DNA of 64,000 nucleotides from Cervus elaphus (GCF_910594005.1 NC_057829.1:59317001-59381000); one strand, 5' to 3'; positions 24,890-36,704 are shown, counted from the first letter of the stretch. Made by a program: numbers and translations. Notes: generated by a model not told the origin, from the sequence alone.

Positions 24890-25604
24890 GTAACTTAAAT
24901 TTATTTTCTTCACTACTTCAGAGGACAAGATTACCTTTTGGTGATCAGCGGGAACTTACATAGTTCTTGCTCTGGGGCTGGTAAAAATGTTCTTTGTCTA
25001 TGGTAAGGGGCAGCAGTCCCAGGGCCACACACTTTCACTGCTCATGATACATCCTCACTCTTGGGCTAGGCTACAGGAGCTTTGGAGAGGTGACACAGTT
25101 ATTTCAAACTCAGAAGGAAAATTTGAGCTGGGTACTGAAAATGTCCAAGAAGTTAATCTTAACCAAAAGGAACCATGTGTTATAAAACTTGAAACTTCAA
25201 GGTGTTTTGGAGGTTGATGAAGAGTAGATATACTTACAGCAGAGAAGAGGCTGTGAAGAAATAAAACTAACATATTGGGACCATCAAGCCAAGAACAAAA
25301 ATACAACCAAGGTATGAGTGTTTCTAGAAAAAAATTTATGGAAACTTGAAAATATTAAATTGCAGCTATAATGTATGGATACTTGGTATAGTGCTGATAC
25401 TCAGTAAATATTTGTTGAAAGAAGGATGCCTGTTAAGGTAAAATGTTACATGGATAACACGTGTGTCAACTTTTGTCCATCTGTCTATCCTGCCTTCCAT
25501 ACATCCACTCAAACTTTCATAAAATGGTTACTACATAGTCTCTTTCTGACAACCAGCAACGCAGTGTTCAAGAAGTATGTGCTCACTATGTTTGTTATTT
25601 TCAG

Positions 25605-25784
25605 GAAAACAGACTTGTGGGTGAGAGTACCTAGCATGGTGCTGTTTTTATTCCTGAGCACAATTTTAGAAAAAAATTTACCTTTAAATCTGTAGTTGAC
25701 CCAAGGGACATCGATACCACCCCAATTGCCAGTGGGTTTGCTTCTCTGCTGCCTCCTTACCAGCTCTGCTTCATTCCTGGGTGA
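25605..25784 (+). pseudogene. Pseudo-exon 9, heme loop destroyed
   Basis: Aligned to the heme-loop exon. After GKQTCG comes TGA, caused by a two-base deficit just behind the Cys codon. The remaining sequence still resembles the old frame, ending QLCFIP before TGG GTGA. The acceptor (TTTTCAG) is intact. Confidence 0.92.
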
Positions 25785-26007
25785 GGAATGTGTTAAATCA
25801 TTTGACTTCTGTGGTGTTGTCTTCAACTCTCTCTTATCTTGGGCATCCTTCACCTGTTTCTCATCAATCTTTCCTGAGAATAGCTTCTCTGACCTTTCCT
25901 CATTCATTGTACAGGCAGAAATGTGTCTGCTGTTCTTCATACTCTGTAACATCTGTATTGGAGACCATATATACAAATACTTATCTAACACTGTGTAGTA
26001 TTCCCTA

Positions 26008-26235
26008 CGTGGGCTTTCCCAGGGGGTGCTAGTGGTAAAGAACCCACCTGCCAAGGCAAGAGACTTAAAAGATGTGGGTTTGATCCCTGGGTTGGGAAGA
26101 TCTGCTGGAGAAGGAAATGGCAACCCACTCAAGTATTCTTGCCTGGAGAATCCCATGGACATAGGAGCCTTGCAGGCTACAGTCTATAGGATTGCAAAGT
26201 GTTGGACATGAATGAAGAGACTTAACACAAACATA
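26008..26235 (+). mobile_element. Bov-tA type SINE
   Basis: Starts GGGCTTTCCCAGGGGGTGCT and ends in the BovA tail with TTGGACATGAATGAAGAGAC. Lies in the 3' flank of the pseudogene. Confidence 0.85.
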
Positions 26236-26261
26236 CACACTCCATACTCCATACTAGCTGC

Positions 26262-26480
26262 ATGCATGCTAAGTCACTTCAGTCCAACTCTTTGCAACCC
26301 TATGGTCTGCAGCCCGCCAGGCTCCTCTGTCTGTGGGATTATCCAGGCAAGAATATGGAATGGGTTGCCATGACCTCCTTCAGGGTATCCTCCCAACCCA
26401 GGGACTGAACCCAAGTTTCTTACATCTCTTGCATTGGTAGGTGGGTTCTTTAACACAAACAACACCTGGGAAGTCCACAT
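26262..26480 (-). mobile_element. Bov-tA type SINE, antisense
   Basis: CTAAGTCACTTCAGTCCAAC to CAACACCTGGGAAGTC. Adjacent to and in opposite orientation to the SINE at 26008. Confidence 0.85.
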
Positions 26481-26640
26481 AGTACTAGGCACTCCAGATA
26501 AAATAAGGTGATTAGTATATACCAAAGCAGATCCATTTCTCCTGTATATGTTCCTAGTGAAAAGCAGAGCTTGATAAATCACTTCTCAAATTTGTGCACA
26601 TTGTAGGTCAGAAAAGAAAGGAAAAAGTGCAAAGATATCA

Positions 26641-26752
26641 TGCTGGGTTGCCATGCTCTCCTCTAAGTGATCTTCCCAACCCAGGGACCGAACCCAGGTC
26701 TCCCGCATTGTAGGCATAGTCTTTATTGTCTAAGCCACCAGGGAAGCCCTGG
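26641..26752 (-). mobile_element. SINE fragment, tRNA half, antisense
   Basis: GGGTTGCCATGCTCTCCTCT to GCCACCAGGGAAGCCC; the BovA part is missing. Confidence 0.8.
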
Positions 26753-26754
26753 TT

Positions 26755-27480
26755 GCATGTTCCCTAAAGTTAATTCTTTCTGGGTTTGATGTGGCTGGGT
26801 TCACATTCACTAAGGGTGCAGAAGCCTTTCAACTAGGTTCTGGATTATTTTTACAAAGAGAAGTGCTCCACATGTTGCTCTGAATCAATGTGGCCATTGG
26901 GGGATGAAAAGTTCAGAGCGTCCTATTATGGCATGTTACTAATGTTATATCCTCTTGTGTGAGTTTCAGAAGATTGTGTGCTTAGAAATTGACCCATTTC
27001 AACTAAGCTATCAAATTCATCGATGTACAGCTGTTAATAATACTATTTTATTATGCTTTTAATGTCCATGGCATCAAAGAAATGACCCGCCATTAAACAA
27101 ACTACAACTTGTTTAATTTGTGTTGTCTTGACTTGGCAGGTGAGGGTAGCCCTGGGTATAGGTTTATCAATTCTATTCTAAAGAACCACCTTTGGTTTCA
27201 TGGATTTTTTTTTCCTGGTGATTTCTTATATACGATCTCATTGATTTTTATTCTGATTTTCATATGTAGTTTTCTGTGGCTTAATTTGAATTTTAATTTC
27301 TCACCATTACTGATCTCAATATTTCTACCTGGGAAAACTGCCCCTGAAAGCAATTGTTCTCCCTTTCAAATGCAAACCTCAGTTAACCTTTGGTTGCATG
27401 TTACCTAGAGTTAATATAGTAGTAGAAATTCTTCCTGAAGCATTTGATGAGGCTAGTATTTCATGAAGCTAGTATTTCAT
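26755..27480. other. Intergenic, no recognised feature
   Basis: No coding signal and no repeat that I recognise. It includes an imperfect triplication of GAGGCTAGTATTTCAT-like units at about 27448-27490. Confidence 0.5.
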
Positions 27481-28450
27481 GAGGTTAGTATTACCCTAAT
27501 TCAGACAAAGACATTACAAAAGAGGAAAAGCACAGACCAATATTTCTCATGAACATAGATGCAAAATTCCTCAGCAAAATATTAACAACCCAAATCCAAC
27601 AATGTCCAATATTTATTTAAGGTGTCCATGACTGGTTCATGCACTGGTTCAGTATTTGAAAACCAATCAGTGTAAACCATCACATCAACAAATTAAAGAC
27701 TAGAAATCACAAAATTGCATTTTTGTTTATGTGTAAAAATCATCTGACAAAATCCAAAACCCACTCATGATAGAAACTCTCAGCAAACTAGGAATGGAGG
27801 GGCAACTTCCTTAACTTGAGAAAGAACATCTACAAAGTAGTCACAGTTAACATCATTGTCATTGGTGAGAAACTAGAAGCTTTCCTGCTAAAATGAGGGG
27901 TAAGGCAAGATATCCTCTGTCATCATTCCTATTTGATCTTGTAGTAAGACAGGAAAAGGAAATAAGAGGAGTATGCAGATTGAGAAAGAAGAAACAAAAT
28001 TGTCTTTATTTCAGACAATGTAATTTTCTATGTATAAAATCACCCAAAAGTTTTTTAAAAAACTCCAGGAACTACTACTAATAAGCAATTTTAGCATGGT
28101 TTCAGTATATAATATTGTAAAGTGAAATTTTCTCAGTGGTGTCTGACTCTCCAGGCCTGAATACTGGAATTCTCCAGGCCAGAATACTGGAGTGTGTAAC
28201 CTTTCCCTTCTCCTGTGGATCTTCCCAACCCATGAATCAAACCCATGTCTCCCACATTGCAGGCAGATTCTTTACCTGCTGAACCACAAGAGAAGTCCAT
28301 AGTGTTAACATATAGCCATCAGTTTCTTTCCTATATACTAGCAACTAACAATTGGAATTTGACATTAAAAACACAATATTATGTACATTAAAACAAAATT
28401 GAACTACTTAAATCTAAATTTGACAATACCTGTACAAGTTCTATTCAAAT
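27480..28450 (+). mobile_element. Old L1 fragment (ORF2 region) with SINE inside
   Basis: ATGCAAAATTCCTCAGCAAA and the following text match L1 ORF2 DNA in plus orientation, heavily mutated. A SINE piece in antisense interrupts it at about 28120-28300. Confidence 0.75.
28120..28300 (-). mobile_element. SINE fragment, antisense
   Basis: GTGGTGTCTGACTCTCCAGG to GCTGAACCACAAGAGAAGTC, with a local duplication of the GGCCTGAATACTGGA motif. Confidence 0.75.
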
Positions 28451-28880
28451 AAAACCATAATACTCTCAGAACATCCCACCCTCGCCTTCTCCCACAGAGT
28501 CTAAAAGTCTGTTCTGTACATCTGTGTCTCTTTTTCTGTTTTGCATATAGGGCATTGAAACAAGTATACTATCAAGGGTGAAACAGATCACCAGCCCAGG
28601 TTGGATGCATGAGACAAGTGCTCAGGGCTGGTGCACTGGGAAGACCCAGAGGGATGGGATGGAGAGGGAGGCGGGAGGGGGGATTGGGATGGGGAACACA
28701 TGTAAATCCATGGCTGGTTCATGTCAATGTATGGCAAAAACCACTACAATATTGTAAAGTAGTTAGCCTCCAATGAATAAAAACAAATGGATAAAAAAAT
28801 TATAATACTCTGATTAAAGAAACCAAAGACAATATTGTAAAGTAATTAGCCTCCAACTAATAAAAATAAATGAAAAAAAA
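28450..28880 (+). mobile_element. L1 3' untranslated region fragments
   Basis: A short L1 piece (CCCACCCTCGCCTTCTCCCA, in plus orientation as in 41343 and 54893) is followed by the young L1 3' end from TTGGATGCATGAGACAAGTG to AATATTGTAAAGTAGTTAGC and an A-rich tail. The last 30 bases of L1 3' end recur at 28828-28880. Confidence 0.85.
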
Positions 28881-28985
28881 AAAAAAAAGAGAAACCAAAG
28901 AGGCTCTAAATAATAGGAAGTATATTCCATGTCCAGCAATAGGAGGTCTCAGAATTGTGTAGTATTTAGTTCTCCCCAATTTAGT

Positions 28986-29195
28986 GTTCTTCCCTGGTGA
29001 CTCAGTTGGTAAAGAATCTGCCTACAATACAAGAGACCCAGGTTTGACCCCTAGGTGGGAAATATCTGCTGGAGAATGACAGGGCAACCCACTCCAGTAT
29101 TCTCACCTGGAAAATCCCATGGACAGAGGAACCTGGTGGGCTACAGTCCATGGGGTCGCAAAGAGTCAGACACGATTGAACATCTGAGCAATATA
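28986..29195 (+). mobile_element. Bov-tA type SINE
   Basis: TCTTCCCTGGTGACTCAGTT to the tail TCAGACACGATTGAACATCT. Confidence 0.85.
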
Positions 29196-29199
29196 GTAT

Positions 29200-30250
29200 A
29201 AGATTCAATGCTATCCTAATCAAAATCTCAGCAAGATTTTTGTTAAGATATGAACAGTCTTTTCCAAAATCTGTGAACAGTTTAAAGACCCAGAATAGTC
29301 AACACAATATTGAAGAAAAAGAACAAGGACAGAGCACTGATACTATCTCACTTAAGACTTACTATAAGCTACAGTGTTTAAGACAGTGTGGTATTGATGA
29401 AAGCATAGAGATATGGATCAGTGGAACAGAAGAGGGAGGCTAGTTATTGTTGTTGTTTATAGTTACTCAGTCATGTCTGACTCTTTGTGACTCCATGGCT
29501 CACCATGTATCCACCAGGCTCACTTCTGTCCATGGGAATTTCCAGGCAAGAATACTGCAGTGGATTGCCATTTCCTAGATCTAAATATAGAAAACTGAGC
29601 TTTGACAAAAGAGCAAAGTAATCCAATGGAAAAATATAGAGGATAGTTTTTTCAGCAAAGGTTTCTCCCACTATGGAATATTCTCTCCCCTAATCCCATC
29701 TCTCTTTTCCACACACACACAAGATCTTATACCCTTTGCAAAAGTTAACTCAAGTAGATCATAGCCTTAAATATTAAGAAGATATATATATATATTCAGT
29801 GGAATATTACTCAACCATGAAAAAGAATGAAATAATGCCATTTGCAGCAACATGGATGGAAGTAGAGATTATCATACTAAAAACGAAGTCAAACAGAGAA
29901 CAACAAATGTATGATATTGGTTATGTGTGACATCTTAAAAAAATGATACAAGTGAACTTACATACAAAACAGAAATAGACTCACAGACAGAGAAAACAAA
30001 TATGGTTTTCCAAGGGGAAGGGAGACAGAGGAATAAACTAGGAGTCTGAAATGAACATATACATCACACTGTATATAAAATAGATAATCAACAAGGATCT
30101 ACTATATAGCAGAGGGACCTATATTCAGTATTTTGTAATAACCTATATCTGAAAAGAATCTAAAAAGGATATATATATATAAATGAATCACTTTACTGTA
30201 CACCTGAAACATAATACAGCATTGTAAATCAACTGTACTTCAATTTAAAA
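29200..30250 (+). mobile_element. Old L1 3' part with SINE inside
   Basis: ORF2-derived text then the L1 3' end (GGAATATTACTCAACCATGA; GTACACCTGAAACATAATAC) and an A-rich tail. A SINE piece at 29453-29578 lies in antisense. Confidence 0.75.
29453..29578 (-). mobile_element. SINE fragment (BovA part), antisense
   Basis: AGTTACTCAGTCATGTCTGA to GCAGTGGATTGCCATTTCCT. Confidence 0.8.
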
Positions 30251-30614
30251 TAAATAAATATCTGTACATGAATCTTTATAATTGCTTTATTCATAATTGC
30301 CAAAACTCAGAAGCCAAGATGTCCTTCAATAGGTGAATGGATAAGCAACTGTAGTATACGCAAACAATTGGATATTGCTTTTTTCCCTTAGAAAAGACCT
30401 ATTAGACCATAAAAACACATGGAAGAACTTAATGAGAATTACTAAGTGAGAGAAATCAATCTGAAGACTACATTGCAAAATTATGAATACAGTGAAAAGA
30501 TCATCAGTTGCCAGGGGCGTGGTGGAGGGAGGGATTAATAAGTGAATCACAGGGGATTTTTAAGGTAATTCTGTTGTTCTGTATGATACTACAGTGGTAG
30601 AGTATCATACAGAA
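30251..30614 (+). mobile_element. Old L1 3' piece shared by both gene copies' flanks
   Basis: Matches 63600-63990 downstream of the intact gene (GAGAATTACTAAGTGAGAGA against GAGAATTACTTAGTGAGAGA). It therefore was part of the duplicated unit. Confidence 0.75.
30577..30614. repeat. Perfect 14-base palindrome arms
   Basis: TTCTGTATGATACT (30577-30590) and its exact reverse complement (30601-30614) with a 10-base loop, exactly at the 5' junction of a BovB insertion. Confidence 0.95.
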
Positions 30615-31103
30615 TAGCAGAGACATGACTCTGCCGACAAAGATCCGTATAGTCAAGGTTGTGGTCTTCCCAGTGGTCATGTATGGTTGTGAGAGCTGGA
30701 CTGTAAAGAAGGCAGAATGCCAAAGAATAGATGCGTTTGAACTCTGGTACTGGAGAAGACTCCCGAAAGTCCCTTGGACAGCAAAGAAATCAAACCAGTC
30801 AATCTTAAGGGAAATTAACCCTGAATACTCACTGGAAGGACTGATGCTGGAGCTGAAGCTCCAGTATTTTGGTCATCTGATGTGAACAGCCAACTCACTG
30901 GAAAAGTTCATGATGCTGGGAAAGATTGAAGGCAGAGGAGCAGAAGGCATCAGAGGATGAGATGGCTGGATGGCATCACCGATGCAATGGACACGAACTT
31001 GAGCAAACCTCAGGAGATGGTGAAGGACAGGGAGACCTGGCGTGCTGCAGTCCATGGGATCACAAAGAGTAGGACATGACTGTGCAACTGAACAACAACG
31101 TGA
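30615..31103 (+). mobile_element. BovB LINE 3' end, sense
   Basis: Plus-strand BovB ORF2 C-terminal text, MYGCESWTVKKAECQRIDAF and KVPWTAKKSNQSILREINP, then the 3' end to GGACATGACTGTGCAACTGA. Strongly 5'-truncated. Confidence 0.9.
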
Positions 31104-31740
31104 CTATATATCAGAAAGAAAATGAAAACACTAATTCAAAATGATAAATGCACCCCAGTGTTCATAGTGGCACTACATATACTTGCCAAGATAAGGAAGC
31201 ATCTCATGTGTCCATCAATAGCTGACTAGGCAAGAAGATGTGGTCTGCATACTTATACTGGAATGTAATCTTCAATAAAATAACTACTCAGCCATTAAAA
31301 AGGATGAAATTCCACCAGTTGCAACAAAGTGGATAGTCCTAGAAAATATTATGCATAGTGAAATGCCAGACAGATAAAAAATTATTGTATGATCACTTAT
31401 ATCAGGAATTGAAAATCGAATGAAAATGAATGTATATGCAAAACAGAAACAGACTCACAAATATAGAAAACTAAGTAGTGTTTACTAAATGGGTGAAGGG
31501 AGGGGTGTGTGGCAAGTGAGGAGTATTAAGAGATACAAGCTACTGTGTATAAAATAGATTAGCAATAAGGATATATTGTACTGCACAGTCAGTTATAGCC
31601 ATTATCTTTTAGTAACAGTGGAGTATAATTTGTAAAAATACTGAATCACTATGTTGTACACCTGAAACTAATATAATATTAGAAACCAATTGTATTGTGC
31701 TTCAATAAAAAATAAAATAATTTCTATTAATTAAAAAAAA
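31104..31740 (+). mobile_element. L1 3' end fragment, sense
   Basis: GATAAATGCACCCCAGTGTT, ACTCAGCCATTAAAAAGGAT and GTACACCTGAAACTAATATA, ending in an A-rich tail at 31707-31742. Confidence 0.8.
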
Positions 31741-31741
31741 A

Positions 31742-32685
31742 ACACTAATTCACAACTCTACCCAAACTGAAGTTTGCATTATTCAATGACAATGAAGGAG
31801 TTAATGATGATGACCTCCTGATCATTAGGACAGTCAGAAGAATGCTATTTGATGTGAGACAGTATTGAATTGGGAGATGGAAAACTTGGATTTTCACTCA
31901 AGGCTTCGAACTAATGCAATGAGGAAACATCATCCAAGTCAATTTTCTAATTGCCCCTTAGAAAAAAGAAAGACTGGACTAATTGATCTCAGATTCCTTG
32001 AATCTTTAAATTATCTTTGATTCTATTATTCTATAAAAAGCAATGAGCTTTTAACAGAAGGAAAGTGGAACAAAGCAGGCACACTCATTTCTCAAAGAAT
32101 AAAAGGGAAGCTCTAAAGAAAGTGACCAAATAGATTTCATCCACAATAAACTGTTCAGTTATTTTAGGGTTTAGAGCTATCTGAGTTAGGCAGCAAATTA
32201 CTGCTTCTCTTTGTTGTAAATAAAAGCTACTCTGAGTCTTAGACTCAATCAAGTTTACAGGTTAGAAAACTAAACTTTTCTGACCCCCATTTTAATCAGC
32301 TGGTACAGTAATTATTAACCAAGTCAACATATTTGGAAATTCACTGACTAGGATGAATCCCAAAATATTGAATCATGCCACATACACAGTTAGTGTGGTG
32401 ACCCTGGTGAACTGAACGTTTGGTTTGGGGGAAGCACACATGACTTAAGAGATGTGAGTTCCAGTCTCAGCTCTACCAGGTGCAGATACTGTGTCCTTGG
32501 CACAAGTACTGATTCTCCAAGGCCCAGTTTCTTCATTTCCCAAGTGGAAATAGTTTTACCTTCAGCTAAGGTAATTGAGAGAAAATCATGGGTGTGAAAA
32601 TCCTATTACATGGTGAATAAAACATGAATCCATGTAAACATGAGGGATAAAGGATGAATGGAAGAAGATAGATAGCCCCAAAATC
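31742..32685. other. Intergenic, no recognised feature
   Basis: About 940 bases with no coding signal, no splice-bounded exon and no repeat that I could name. Confidence 0.5.
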
Positions 32686-34270
32686 AACCCATGCAGTTTG
32701 GGTCAATTAATCTGCAACAAAGAGGGCAAGAATGGACAATGCAGTAAAGACAGTCATTCCAATAAGTGGTGCTGGGAAAACTGGACAGCTGCATGTAAAA
32801 GAATAAAATTAGAACATTCTCTAACACCATATACAAAAATAAACTCAGATGGATTAAAGACCTAAGTGTAGGACCAGATACTATAAAACTCTTAAAGGAA
32901 CACATGGGCAAAACACTCTTTGAGATAAATCGCAACAATAACTTTTTGGATCCACCTCCTTGAGTAATGAAAATTTTAAAAAATAAGTAAACAGGACCTG
33001 AATAGTTTTTGCATGGCAAAGGCAACCATATACAAAATGAACACACAACCCACAGAATGGGAGAAAATATTTGCAAATGATGCAACTCACAGGGGATTAA
33101 TCTCCAAAATATACAAACAACTCATGCAGCTCATTACTAAAAAAACCCAAGCATCTCAAGCTAAAAGTGGGCACAAAATAGAAAAAATGGAAATAGACAT
33201 CTCTCCAAAGAAGAGGTATAGATGGCCAAAAAGCACATGAAAAGACGTTCAAAGTCACTAATGATTAGAAAAATGCATATCAAAGCTCTAAAGAGAAATC
33301 ACCTCACACCATGCTGTATGGCCATCATCAGAAAGTCTACAAACAGTAAATGTTGGAGAGGGTGTGGAGAGAAGGTAACCTTCCTGCACTGTTAGTAGAA
33401 ATGTAAATTGGTACATCTACTGTGGAAAACAGTATGGAGGTTCCTTAAAAAACTAAAACTAGAGTTACCATATGATCCAACAGTCCCACCCCTGGGCTTA
33501 TATCTGTAGAAAAACACTTCGAGATTATACATGCACCCCAGTGTTCACTGCAGCACCATTTACAAAAGCCAAGACATGGAGTCGACCTAAATGTTTATTG
33601 ACAGATAAATAGATGAAGAAGGTGTGGTACATATGACAATGGAATGCTACTCAACCTAAAAAACGAAGGAAATAATGTCATTTCTAGCAGCATGGATGGA
33701 CATAGAGATTATCATAGTAAGTGAAGTCAAAGACAAATATATATCACTTACATGTGGAATCTAAAAAGTGATACAAATGAACTCATTTACAAAACAGAAA
33801 CAGACTCAAAGTTATGGCTACCAAAGGGGAAAGGGAGAGGGGGAGATAAACTAGAAGGTGGGAATAACCTACACACACTACTATATAAAAACAGATAGTA
33901 AACAAGGACCTCCTGTATAAGACAGGGAACTCTACTCAGTATTCTATAGTAACCCATATGGGAAAATAATCTGAAAAAAAATAGGTATGTGTATAACGAA
34001 ATCACTTTGCTGTACACCTGACAGAGAAGACAATGGCGCCCACTCCAGTGTTCTTGCCTGAGAATCCCAGGGGCGGGGGAGCCGGCGGGCCGCTGTCCAT
34101 GGGGTCACACAGAGTCGGACACAACTGAGGTGACTTAGCAGCAGCAGTACACCTGAACTTAACACGACACTGTAAATCAACTATGCTCCAATATACTCCA
34201 ATATAAACTATTGGAGTAGTTTATATAGTAGTTATATATACTCCAATAAAAACAATATACTCAACTAGAC
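32686..34270 (+). mobile_element. Old L1 3' part, sense, interrupted by a SINE
   Basis: Broken ORF2 C-terminus (the plus strand resembles AACTGGACAGCTGCATGTAA to GGAGAGGGTGTGGAGAGAAG) followed by the L1 3' untranslated region. A Bov-A2 SINE is inserted at about 34020-34138. Confidence 0.85.
34020..34138 (+). mobile_element. Bov-A2 type SINE
   Basis: CAGAGAAGACAATGGCGCCC to GGTGACTTAGCAGCAGCA, flanked by GTACACCTGA (34012-34021 and 34148-34157), a likely target duplication. The block GGGGCGGGGGAGCCGGCGGG is unusually GC-rich for this family. Confidence 0.8.
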
Positions 34271-35700
34271 TCCAATATAAAATAAAATTTTTAAAAATTT
34301 TGTAATTGGGTCTTGACAAAAACTTATTTCTCCCTGCAAAAAGATCTTAGAAATAACTGCACTAGTCAATCTAAACAAATATGATATCTTTGTAGAATAT
34401 GTGATTATAAAGGACTGCTGTTAGTGATCTAGTGATGTTCACCCCTCCAGTGATATTTAGATCATCATGACCACTAACTGTCTTCTATTTGGATCTGCAT
34501 GTACTGGTGGTTCTGGGCTGAGGGTCTGTTTAATGAAGTCTATGCCTGTGATCCTCCACTGAATCCACACCTGTTGTTCTGTGTAAAATCTTCCTTGCTC
34601 TTGATGACAAATTGGAATTATAATGGAGTAATCACAGTTGAGACATACAAAAATGGAGTCAGCAGGCCATTGAGTATCCAGTCTCAGGGTTGTCTCCGCA
34701 CCTCTGAGAACCTGATGTTTCTTTGACCTGTACCAGACCCAAGGACAGGACTAGCCCTATTCAGAAAACACTTACCAGCTACATCCTTATATTCTCAAGG
34801 TCTCCCATTGTAACTGTGCCACCATTTTGGACCCCAGCTAACGGTTACTTAATAGGAACCCCTACTTTGCCAGCTCCAACAGTGATTCTTGACAAACACT
34901 TTTTGTAATTTTGTGAATTTTGCCCTCATAAGCCTCCACATTTTTATAGTCCAGCAGAGAGAGTGTGATTCAGTTGTTTCTTGAATCTCTGTCTCTTGGG
35001 CTGCAGTCCTAACAAACTCCCAGTAAACACCTTTTTATATCAGTCAAGTCTGCATTTTCCGTGTATTCTTAATTTCATTATTTCTGACAAAGACAGACTC
35101 CAAAAGGCAACAGAAACAATTGTGTCTGGAGGCAAGTAGGAGGCTTGAGTCATAGTTTCTCAAGCCTTCCCCACTAAATTCTTGAGACTGTCTATTCCCT
35201 CTATTGCCTGAGCAAGTTTTGCTTTTTGGTGTTGGAGAAGGGTGAATATCTTTTTAGAATTTCTTGTCTTAAGAATCTATGACTTTTCCCCTCGAAGTCC
35301 AGGGACATGTGTATCCTGTGATGCCTGTTATTTCTGAACAATCAATGAACAATCAGTGGGGTGCATATTCAGAGTAATATTTTAGGCTATTTGGTTTTGT
35401 TTTTCTAAAATTGTTCTTGAGGCAGCTGAGGTATATATGAGAATGCATCACAATGGGAGTCAGAAGATCTCAGTTTAAATCCTAATTTTATTTATTATGA
35501 GCCTTGTGATGCTAGACAGTTCTCTTATCTCAGAATCACCTTTTCCCTCATATAAAAAATATCAAATTACTATCTCTACCTTCCTTTTTTTTTTTTTTTT
35601 TTGCTAAGGTAGATGTGAGATTTCAAGGTAAAAATCCCGTAAATTTACTTAGATAATTACTGTATATGTCTTTGGTCATTTAAGAGGTTTGAATTATGTT
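34271..35700. other. Intergenic; possible LTR remnant near 34880-35090
   Basis: TCTCTTGGGCTGCAGTCCTA and AACTCCCAGTAAACACC resemble the R/U5 end of a class I endogenous retroviral LTR, but no borders or internal genes are visible. The rest shows nothing recognisable. A T run lies at 35585-35602. Confidence 0.3.
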
Positions 35701-35892
35701 AATGTTAAGCATGAATTCCAAGAATGACGATCTGGTTAAAATCAAGAGGTGTTTATTTGGACCTTGATAGGACTGTAGCCCAGGAAGCACAGATCCAAGA
35801 AGGTCTTAAATTATGTTCTTCTAGGCTACAAAATGGGGAATTTATAAAGACAAGAAACCACAAGAGTAGGTGAAGTTTTTGTCAAGAACTAG

Positions 35893-35960
35893 ACTTGTGC
35901 TGCGGTTCATGGGGTTGCAAAGAGTCGGACACGACTGAGAGACTGAACTGAACTGAAGTG
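35893..35960 (+). mobile_element. Short BovB / Bov-A 3' tail
   Basis: TGCGGTTCATGGGGTTGCAA to GACTGAACTGAACTGAAGTG, flanked by AGACTTG on both sides (35890, 35961). Only about 65 bases of the element inserted. Confidence 0.75.
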
Positions 35961-36692
35961 AGACTTGTAGATGGCAAGAGGTAAGGATGCTTGTAAGCAA
36001 AATTGGTTGGACTTAGAAATGGTTACAGAGTTGTGAAGCAGTGGATGCAGGGATGGGGGATCGGAGGGAGGAGAGTCTGGAGAGGACTTTGAAAATACAA
36101 AATCGTAGCAAGTACCTGCTAACATATATTGTTTTGAAAATGGTTGGTGGAGTCCTTGAGTTTGACACAGAAAAGAATTCAAGTTCTCAGTGATACAGGA
36201 ACATTTATGTCTAAAAACCACATCCACAATGACTGCCGAACTTCATTTTGGATGCCAGAACCATAGTTACTCTATTCTGATTTTTAAACTATCTTAAATA
36301 TGTCATAATTAATTATTTTTTTATAACTGTAATGGTAGTGCAGTACATTAAAAATTTTAAACACATACATTTTCAAGGACAAATTATCCTATATTGCATT
36401 ACAAGATAATTTTTTTTTTTTAATAAAAAAAGGCACAGATTACACCAATTTCCCTCAAAGTCATACATTTGCAACTGGTCATTGACTAGAATCCAGAGTT
36501 TTGAGCTGTTTGGGGCATCAAGTTATTTATTTTAGTGGTTCTAATTCTTGGCTGCACAATGGAAATACTTTTTTGTTGTTGTTGTTAGCAAACCTGATCC
36601 CAACCCAGTGCAATTAAATGACAGTCTCTACAGTCGTCATTGAACAGAAGGAAAACAAGACTAAAGGACACTTTAATTTTATCTTTATCAAT
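35961..36692. other. Upstream flank of the intact CYP2C gene
   Basis: Apparently unique sequence with a T run at 36411-36421 and a (TTG)n run near 36574. I see no coding signal. Distal promoter elements would lie here. Confidence 0.5.
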
Positions 36693-36704
36693 GGCCAAAG
36701 TCCA
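36693..36704 (+). promoter_or_regulatory. Putative HNF4 (HPF-1 type) site of the CYP2C promoter
   Basis: GGCCAAAGTCCA lies about 130-141 bases upstream of the ATG. CAAAGTCCA is the canonical HNF4-alpha core, and sites of this type drive liver expression of CYP2C genes at a similar distance. Motif and position are seen; function is inferred. Confidence 0.6.

Larger units (their letters stand above)
11571..25784 (+). pseudogene. Decayed upstream CYP2C copy (exons 6-9 in window)
   Basis: Exon-like blocks at 11571-11713, 19568-19754, 24748-24889 and 25605-25784 match exons 6, 7, 8 and 9 of the intact gene, in the same order and orientation with GT-AG borders kept. Exon 6 has +1 base and a resulting TGA; exon 7 lacks one base and runs into TGA. 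Exon 8 has the right length but contains a frame-shifted block. Exon 9 is two bases short and stops just after the heme Cys codon. The polyadenylation signal is lost. Exons 1-5 are not between position 1 and 11570, which is repeats, so they are further upstream or gone. Introns 6-8 and the 3' flank align with the intact gene, showing an unprocessed tandem duplicate. I see no way for it to make a working P450. Confidence 0.93.

Noticed and set aside
25509..26162. 217-codon minus-strand open frame
   Set aside because: Antisense to pseudo-exon 9, its flank and a SINE; no independent support.
34880..35090. Full endogenous retrovirus next to the possible LTR remnant
   Set aside because: No paired LTR, primer-binding site or gag/pol/env-like frame is visible nearby.
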